A DNA stretch of 49,062 nucleotides. It comes from Eubacterium sp. GTDB lineage: Bacteria; Bacillota; Clostridia; Lachnospirales; Lachnospiraceae. The translations under genes and the position numbers were made by a program. Positions 44,026 to 49,062 of the stretch are shown one piece after another. The notes beneath the pieces were generated by a model. The model did no database searches and had not been told where the DNA came from. It saw only the letters and a list, made by a program, of their open reading frames with translations. Position 1 is the first letter of the stretch. Each line of letters opens with the position of its first letter. The stretch is taken from NCBI GenBank assembly GCA_017437905.1, contig JAFRWY010000032.1, positions 1 through 49,062 of the forward strand, read 5' to 3'.

Positions 44026-44793
44026 ATGAGAAAGAAGATCACGGCAGCTGTACTTATCGCAGCTATGGCAATGATGGCAGTCGGATGCGGTAAGGAGGAT
44101 AATGCAACGACAGCTTCAACTACCGTAGATGTCATTCATAAGGTGGATTCAACCCAGAATGAGAAAGCTACGATCCAGGTTGAAGAATCCAGTGAGGTTG
44201 AAACGGAGGCGGATCCGTCAGGTAACGAGATGGTAGGAAATCAGATCTCCGGCGGCTGGGAGAAGGCGGCTTCACCGGCGATCACACCGGAGCTTAAGGC
44301 GCTGGTTGAGAAGGCCGGTGCAGGACTGACAGGTGCAACCTATGATCCTGTCGCACTGATCGGAACTCAGGTGGTTGCGGGAAAGAACTACTGCCTGCTT
44401 TGCAAGCAGACCCCCGTTGTTCCGGACGCAAAGCCGGTATATTCCCTTGTGACGATTTATGAGGATCTGGAAGGAAATGCATCCTTCTCCAACATCGCGG
44501 CATCCACGGTTCAGGCTCCGACAGAACAGCTGGCAGGCGGTATCACGGAGGCAGGTCCGGAGCTTACGGCAGAGGCGAAGACGGCATTGGAAGAAGCGAC
44601 GGCAACACTTACGGGTGAATCCTATGATCCGCTGGTTCTGCTGGGTACCCAGGTGGTTGCGGGAACGAATTATTACATTCTCTGCGAATGCACATATTCG
44701 GATCAGAACGCCACAACATTTTATGCGATCGTGACTGTATATGCAGGTGTTGACGGAACACGGTCCATTATTGATGAGGCTTTGTTCCAGTAA
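44026..44793 (+). CDS. Lipoprotein with two tandem cystatin (stefin)-like domains
   Basis: A 255-residue predicted lipoprotein. A signal peptide ends in the lipobox AVGC, with Cys21 lipidated. A low-complexity Ser/Thr/Glu linker (22-70) follows. Two similar domains come next: about 73-158 and 168-255. Each has Gly-Gly (76-77 and 171-172), then a helix (TPELKALVEKAGAGLTG; TAEAKTALEEATATLTG), then Y-DP-x-x-LxGTQVVAGxNY (QVVAG at 115-119 and 209-213), then strands. The N-terminal glycine, helix and QVVAG loop, in this order, are those of cystatins and stefins, inhibitors of papain-like cysteine proteases. TQVVAGTNYYI is the same as I recall in human stefins. The start is ATG 44026 after GGAGG. 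Inhibition itself is inferred. Confidence 0.8.
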   Translation: MRKKITAAVLIAAMAMMAVGCGKEDNATTASTTVDVIHKVDSTQNEKATIQVEESSEVETEADPSGNEMVGNQISGGWEKAASPAITPELKALVEKAGAGLTGATYDPVALIGTQVVAGKNYCLLCKQTPVVPDAKPVYSLVTIYEDLEGNASFSNIAASTVQAPTEQLAGGITEAGPELTAEAKTALEEATATLTGESYDPLVLLGTQVVAGTNYYILCECTYSDQNATTFYAIVTVYAGVDGTRSIIDEALFQ

Positions 44794-44815
44794 TTTCACA
44801 TACCGTAAATTCCCA

Positions 44816-44844
44816 TTGAAACGAATGGCGGGAGTCGCTATAAT
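44816..44844 (+). promoter_or_regulatory. Promoter of the UPF0237-UPF0210 genes
   Basis: TTGAAA (44816-44821), 17 bp, then TATAAT (44839-44844). The spacer and -10 lie inside the hairpin at 44825-44865, so promoter and terminator share bases. Confidence 0.75.
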
Positions 44845-44873
44845 AGGATAAGCGATTTCCGCCATTTTATTAT
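44825..44873 (+). terminator. Terminator hairpin after the lipoprotein gene, containing a promoter
   Basis: AATGGCGG (44825-44832) pairs with CCGCCATT, and TCGCT (44835-44839) pairs with AGCGA, with a symmetric GAG/TTT internal loop. TTATTATT follows. Transcripts arriving from the lipoprotein gene would fold it whole. Transcripts starting at the embedded promoter contain only its 3' arm. Confidence 0.7.
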
Positions 44874-44907
44874 TCAGCGGAAGACGAGTGAAAGGAGCAT
44901 GAAGCTG

Positions 44908-45180
44908 ATGTCAAGAACAATTATCACCGTGATCGGAAAGGATACCGTAGGTATCATCGCTAAGGTCTGCAATTATCTGGCCAGCAACAATATCAATATC
45001 TGTGATATCACACAGACTACCATGCAGGGCTACTTTAACATGATGATGATCGTGGATACGGATAAGGCAGTAAAATCCCATGAGGAGCTTGCCCGTGAAC
45101 TCACTTCTGTCGGGCACGAGATCGGAGTTCAGATCAAAACCCAGAAGGAAGAGATCTTTGATATGATGCACAGGATATAG
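44908..45180 (+). CDS. ACT domain protein, UPF0237 family
   Basis: A 90-residue single ACT domain (IITVIGKDTVGIIAKVCNYLASNNINICDITQTTMQGYF), the UPF0237 type. ACT domains bind small ligands, usually amino acids. It is placed next to the UPF0210 gene, a pairing conserved across many Firmicutes and archaea, which suggests that it regulates that protein. The start chosen is ATG 44908, 10 nt after AAAGGAG; ATG 44899 would lie only 1 nt after it. Confidence 0.92.
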   Translation: MSRTIITVIGKDTVGIIAKVCNYLASNNINICDITQTTMQGYFNMMMIVDTDKAVKSHEELARELTSVGHEIGVQIKTQKEEIFDMMHRI

Positions 45181-45248
45181 TTTTTCTTCAGAAATAATAT
45201 ATCCGTATATGCACATCTTTTTTATTATCCATTCGTTTGGAGGAAGCA

Positions 45249-46613
45249 ATGATCACGTTAAATGAAGTATTAGAGACAAATGAAATGATATCCCGCATGA
45301 ATCTGGATGTCCGGACCATCACCATGGGCATCAGTCTTTTGGACTGTGTAGGCTCGGATGTGGCAGAGACCTGCGAGAAGATCTATACAAAGATCACCAC
45401 CTGCGCAAAGGATCTGGTAAAGACGGGAAAGGCCATCACGGAAATGTACGGCATTCCCATCGTTCATAAGCGGATCTCCGTAACTCCCATCGCTCTGGTG
45501 GGCGGTTCCGTATGTAAGACGTCGGAAGACTTTGTGGAGATCGCAAAGACCCTGAACCGTGCAGGCATGGATGTGGGAGTGAATTTCCTCGGAGGTTTCT
45601 CCGCACTGGTATCCAAGCATATGACAACCGCAGATGAGCTTCTGATCCGTTCCATCCCCCGGGCGCTGGCCGAGACGGATGTGGTCTGCAGCTCCGTGAA
45701 CCTGGGCTCCACGAAAACAGGAATCAATATGGACGCTGTCCGGCTGATGGGCGAGATCATCAGAGAAGCGGCGGAATATACAAAGACAAAGGATTCCATC
45801 GGCTGTGCAAAACTGGTGGTATTCTGCAATGCTCCGGATGATAATCCCTTTATGGCGGGAGCTTTCCATGGTGTAACCGAGGGTGATTGTGTCATCAATG
45901 TAGGGGTCAGCGGCCCCGGCGTTATGCGGAGTGTTCTTTCCGAGATCCGGGGAGAATCCTTTGAGGTTCTCTGTGAGACCATCAAGAAAACAGCATTTAA
46001 GATCACACGCGTGGGTCAGCTGGTGGCAAAAGAAGCTTCCAAACGTCTGGGAGTTCCCTTTGGTATCGTGGACCTTTCCCTGGCACCTACCCCGGCTATC
46101 GGTGATTCCGTAGCGGATATCCTGCAGGAGATCGGTGTGGATATGGCCGGAGCACCCGGAACCACAGCTGCACTGGCACTTCTGAACGATCAGGTGAAGA
46201 AAGGCGGCATCATGGCATCCTCCTATGTGGGAGGACTTTCAGGCGCATTTATCCCTGTCAGTGAGGATCAGGGCATGATCGATGCAGCCAAGGCCGGTGC
46301 GCTTACCATCGAGAAACTGGAAGCCATGACCTGTGTATGCTCCGTCGGTCTGGATATGATCGCAATTCCGGGAGATACGAAAGCAACCACCATTTCCGGT
46401 ATCATTGCCGACGAGATGGCGATCGGTATGATCAACCAGAAGACGACGGCTGTCCGGATCATTCCGGTGATCGGAAAGTCCGTAGGTGACGAAGTGGAGT
46501 TCGGCGGCCTTCTCGGAAGTGCGCCCATCATGGCGGTCAATCCTTACGGCTGCGATGCGCTGATCAACCGGAAGGGACGTATCCCGGCTCCCGTGCATTC
46601 ATTTAAAAACTGA
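45249..46613 (+). CDS. UPF0210 (PFL, DUF711) family protein
   Basis: A 454-residue protein of UPF0210, a fold with weak similarity to the glycyl-radical/PFL class by name only; it has no glycyl-radical motif and no known reaction. Family segments are [22 protein letters not shown]-like [52 protein letters not shown] and [10 protein letters not shown]-like [26 protein letters not shown]. The start is ATG 45249 after TTGGAGGA. It is 68 bp after the ACT gene, and shares its promoter unless the AT-rich gap holds another. Confidence 0.9.
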   Translation: MITLNEVLETNEMISRMNLDVRTITMGISLLDCVGSDVAETCEKIYTKITTCAKDLVKTGKAITEMYGIPIVHKRISVTPIALVGGSVCKTSEDFVEIAKTLNRAGMDVGVNFLGGFSALVSKHMTTADELLIRSIPRALAETDVVCSSVNLGSTKTGINMDAVRLMGEIIREAAEYTKTKDSIGCAKLVVFCNAPDDNPFMAGAFHGVTEGDCVINVGVSGPGVMRSVLSEIRGESFEVLCETIKKTAFKITRVGQLVAKEASKRLGVPFGIVDLSLAPTPAIGDSVADILQEIGVDMAGAPGTTAALALLNDQVKKGGIMASSYVGGLSGAFIPVSEDQGMIDAAKAGALTIEKLEAMTCVCSVGLDMIAIPGDTKATTISGIIADEMAIGMINQKTTAVRIIPVIGKSVGDEVEFGGLLGSAPIMAVNPYGCDALINRKGRIPAPVHSFKN

Positions 46614-46626
46614 TCAAGGGAATACT

Positions 46627-48492
46627 ATGACGAAACTTGCTCTGTCCGATGAGATCCTTATGGCGGTGGATAAACCCTCCAGATACATCGGAAATGAAGT
46701 GAATATGGTGGTGAAGGATCCCGCACAGGTAGATATCCGGTATGCCATGTGCTTTCCGGATGTTTACGAGATCGGTATGTCCTATCTCGGGATCCAGATC
46801 CTTTATGATATGTTCAACCGGAGGGAGGATACCTGGTGCGAACGGGTGTACAGCCCCTGGCCGGATCTGGACAAGGTTATGCGGGAGCAGAGCATCCCTC
46901 TTTTTTCGCTGGAATCACAGACTCCCGTCAGGGAGTTTGATTTTCTGGGGATCACCATCCAATATGAAATGTGCTATACCAACATCCTGCAGGTGATCGA
47001 TCTGGCGGGGATCCCTCTCTTCAGTAAAGAGAGATCCAAGGGGGACCCCATAGTGATCGGCGGAGATCCCTGTACCTATAATCCGGAACCGATCGCGGAT
47101 TTCTTCGACATTTTCTATATCGGAGAGGGAGAGTCGAAGTACGGAGAACTGCTGGAACTCTATAAGGAATATAAACACTCGGATATGACCCGGCGCCAGT
47201 TCCTGATCCGGGCTGCCGGTATTGAGGGAATGTATGTTCCGTCCCTTTACGAAGTGACCTACAAGCCTGACGGGACCATCGAAGCGGTTGTTCCGGTGGA
47301 AGAAGGGGTTCCGGCCCGGGTGAAGAAGGTGGTGGTCACGGACTTTTCGGAAGCACCCTATCCCATGAAGCCGGTGGTTCCCTATCTTCGGGCAACCCAG
47401 GACCGGGTGGTTCTCGAAGTGATGCGCGGTTGTATCCGCGGATGCAGGTTCTGTCAGGCGGGAATGATCTACCGTCCCACGCGGCAGAAACCGGTGGAAC
47501 TAGTAAAGAGTTACGTGGATACCATGCTTCGGAATACGGGATATGATGAAATATCCATCAGTTCCCTCTCCACAAGTGATTATCAGGGACTTCCGGAGCT
47601 GATGGATTTCCTGGTGGAACGGATCGACCGGGACCATGTGCAGGTGTCCCTGCCGTCCCTCAGGGTGGATGCATTTTCACTGGATGTGATGAAGAAGGTA
47701 CAGGATATCCATAAGGTGTCCCTTACCTTTGCGCCGGAGGCAGGATCCCAGAGACTGAGGAACGTGATCAATAAGGGGCTTACCGAGGAGGACATACTCG
47801 GGGGTGTGACCCAGGCCTTCTCCGGCGGATGGAATAAGGTGAAGCTGTACTTCATGATGGGACTTCCCACGGAGACCAGAGAGGATGTGGAAGGCATCCC
47901 GGAGCTCTGCGAGAAGATCTCCGAAGTATATTTTGATACGGTACCGAAGGAAGAGCGGGTGGGAAGTCTTTCCATCACCGCATCGGCTTCCTATTTTGTT
48001 CCCAAGCCCTTTACGCCCTTCCAGTGGGCGCCCATGCTGCCCCGGAAGGATTATATGGAGCATGCGGGCTGGGCAAAGGATCATTTCCGGCAGATGAAGA
48101 ATACGAAGCGGATGCGCTTTACGTATCATGATGAAGATATTTCCCTGATCGAGGGGATCTACGCCCGGGGAGACCGGCGGCTTTCGGCACTGGTGCTGGA
48201 GGTGTACCGGCAGGGTGGCATCTTCGATGCCTGGACCGAGTTCTTCCGGATGGATCGGTATACAAATGCGCTGGAGACGCTGGCTATCGATCAGGAGTTT
48301 TATCTCACCCGGGAGCGGTCCGTGGAAGAGATCCTGCCCTGGGACCATCTGGACTGCGGTATATCCAAGAAATTCCTGATCCGGGAATGGGAAAAGGCTC
48401 AGAGGGAAGAAGTGACAAAGAACTGCAGGGAGCAGTGCTCCGGCTGCGGTGCAGCCTGCTTCTCCGAGGGAAACTGTCCAGCGATGAACTGA
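46627..48492 (+). CDS. B12-binding-type radical SAM protein, TIGR03960 family
   Basis: A 621-residue radical SAM protein. The N-terminal part (about 40-200) resembles a B12-binding fold (RYAMCFPDVYEIGMSYLGIQILYDMFN). The radical SAM cluster is Cys269, Cys273 and Cys276 in MRGCIRGCRFCQAG. The C-terminus ends with a Cys-rich tail (CREQCSGCGAACF...CPAM). Function is not established; members sit with a TIGR03936/DUF2344 gene, here the next one, and often with ribonuclease G and L21/L27 genes. The start is ATG 46627, 13 bp after the UPF0210 stop. Confidence 0.9.
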   Translation: MTKLALSDEILMAVDKPSRYIGNEVNMVVKDPAQVDIRYAMCFPDVYEIGMSYLGIQILYDMFNRREDTWCERVYSPWPDLDKVMREQSIPLFSLESQTPVREFDFLGITIQYEMCYTNILQVIDLAGIPLFSKERSKGDPIVIGGDPCTYNPEPIADFFDIFYIGEGESKYGELLELYKEYKHSDMTRRQFLIRAAGIEGMYVPSLYEVTYKPDGTIEAVVPVEEGVPARVKKVVVTDFSEAPYPMKPVVPYLRATQDRVVLEVMRGCIRGCRFCQAGMIYRPTRQKPVELVKSYVDTMLRNTGYDEISISSLSTSDYQGLPELMDFLVERIDRDHVQVSLPSLRVDAFSLDVMKKVQDIHKVSLTFAPEAGSQRLRNVINKGLTEEDILGGVTQAFSGGWNKVKLYFMMGLPTETREDVEGIPELCEKISEVYFDTVPKEERVGSLSITASASYFVPKPFTPFQWAPMLPRKDYMEHAGWAKDHFRQMKNTKRMRFTYHDEDISLIEGIYARGDRRLSALVLEVYRQGGIFDAWTEFFRMDRYTNALETLAIDQEFYLTRERSVEEILPWDHLDCGISKKFLIREWEKAQREEVTKNCREQCSGCGAACFSEGNCPAMN

Positions 48493-48546
48493 CGTAGTTC
48501 CGATGATGAATATGAGATAAAGGATAGTCCTTCATGCGAAGTGATA

Positions 48547-48572
48547 AGATTCTTCACTTCGCTCAGAATGAC
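48547..48572 (-). repeat. Dispersed palindromic repeat, copy 2
   Basis: On the minus strand it begins GTCATTCTGAG, has the core CGAAGTGAAG, and ends AGAATCT: 26 bp sharing the ends of the 32-bp copy at 38909. It lies 21 bp upstream of the start of the next gene, between the end of TIGR03960 and its ribosome binding site. Confidence 0.65.
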
Positions 48573-48593
48573 GGATGATTTAAGGAGGATACC

Positions 48594-49062
48594 ATGAAGG
48601 TCCGTGTGAAATATGCCAAGACCGGCCCTCTCAAATTCATAAGCCATCTGGATGTCATGCGGTATTTCCAGAAGAGTATCCGCAGGGCGGGATTGGATAT
48701 TGCCTACAGCACCGGCCTCAGCCCCCATGAGATCATTTCCTTCGCGGCGCCCATGCCGCTGATGTTAACCTCCGAGGCGGAGTATTTTGATGCGGAGTTT
48801 CATTCCCTTCCGTCCCATGACGAATTCGTGCAGCGGCTGAATGATGCGGGGACACCCTTTATGCGGGTTCTGGATGCCGCAATCCTTCCGGATAAGGCAC
48901 TGAACTCCATGGCCGCGGTAACCGCTTCCGGTTATCAGGTCACGCTGACAGAGAAGGGTGAAGCGGAACTGGGAGCTGTCTGGAAATCGGATTATCCGGA
49001 AATGATCCGGAAACTGAACGAAGAATCCGAGATCGTTGTGGTGAAAAAGACCAAGAAGAAGG
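48594..49062 (+). CDS. TIGR03936/DUF2344 protein, N-terminal part (cut by window end)
   Basis: The first 156 codons of a protein of the DUF2344 family. Signature: VRVKYAKTGPLKFISHLDVMRYFQKSIRRAGLDIAYSTGLSPHEIISFAAPMPLMLTSEAEYFD. Members are about 230 residues, so roughly 70 are missing at the right end. Family members pair with TIGR03960 radical SAM proteins, as here, or are fused to them. A role in RNA or ribosome modification is often suggested by context but is not shown. The start is ATG 48594 with AAGGAGG (48582-48588). Confidence 0.88.
   Translation, partial: MKVRVKYAKTGPLKFISHLDVMRYFQKSIRRAGLDIAYSTGLSPHEIISFAAPMPLMLTSEAEYFDAEFHSLPSHDEFVQRLNDAGTPFMRVLDAAILPDKALNSMAAVTASGYQVTLTEKGEAELGAVWKSDYPEMIRKLNEESEIVVVKKTKKK

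Overview
The window reads as a chromosomal core segment of a Gram-positive clostridium, most likely a gut or rumen Lachnospiraceae of roughly 50% GC. Pointers are the IspH-ribosomal protein S1 fusion, the rplS-lepB-rbgA-rnhB-yraN order, the zinc-ribbon form of L32, the TIGR03960/TIGR03936 radical-SAM pair, and sigma-A promoters with strong AGGAGG ribosome binding sites. The genus is inferred from gene content, not from a database comparison. About 43 protein genes are supported. All but the first (a YegP-like gene) lie on the + strand. I see no tRNA, rRNA, CRISPR array or prophage.

Layout. 1-130 is the 3' end of a group II intron whose body lies left of the window. 158-3144 holds yegP (minus strand), a small Cys-rich protein and a cytoplasmic LacI-fold diguanylate cyclase. 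3240-5999 holds cmk and the ispH-rpsA fusion. 6242-10465 is the ribosome/secretion/RNase H block: rplS, two signal peptidases around rbgA, rnhB, yraN. 10518-14952 is a PDZ/radical-SAM/DUF512 protein, der, plsY and gpsA. 14970-19656 is scpA-scpB, a metallophosphoesterase, an L,D-transpeptidase and rnhA. 19677-23753 is a short cobalamin-dependent methionine synthase, ilvN and ilvC. 23962-28714 is an AIM24 protein, an orphan zinc-finger membrane protein, polA and coaE. 28772-34567 is a membrane diguanylate cyclase, ackA, rpmF, two zinc-ribbon membrane proteins and plsX. 34579-40629 is rnc, smc, ftsY and an unknown acidic protein. 40685-49062 is threonine ammonia-lyase, a RACo-like ASKHA protein, a YycJ-like hydrolase, a lipoprotein with two cystatin-like domains, the UPF0237/UPF0210 pair, and the TIGR03960/TIGR03936 pair (the last cut by the window end).

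How the genes fit together. Smc with ScpA and ScpB, at two separate loci, gives the whole condensin. GpsA, PlsX and PlsY give the route from dihydroxyacetone phosphate to lysophosphatidic acid. Threonine ammonia-lyase, IlvN and IlvC belong to branched-chain amino acid synthesis. Der, RbgA, L19, L32, S1 and RNase III serve ribosome making and translation. FtsY and two LepB enzymes serve export. The methionine synthase lacks its reactivation domain, and a RACo-like protein 20 kb away is a candidate to supply that function.

The points most worth a second look are: (i) the lipoprotein with two stefin-like QVVAG domains (44026-44793); (ii) a near-consensus promoter and a Shine-Dalgarno inside ispH, placed to make free S1; (iii) the MetH/RACo-like pairing; (iv) a promoter built into a terminator hairpin (44816-44873); (v) a dispersed palindromic repeat just upstream of two start codons; (vi) two zinc-ribbon membrane genes sitting where other bacteria keep fatty-acid-synthesis genes.
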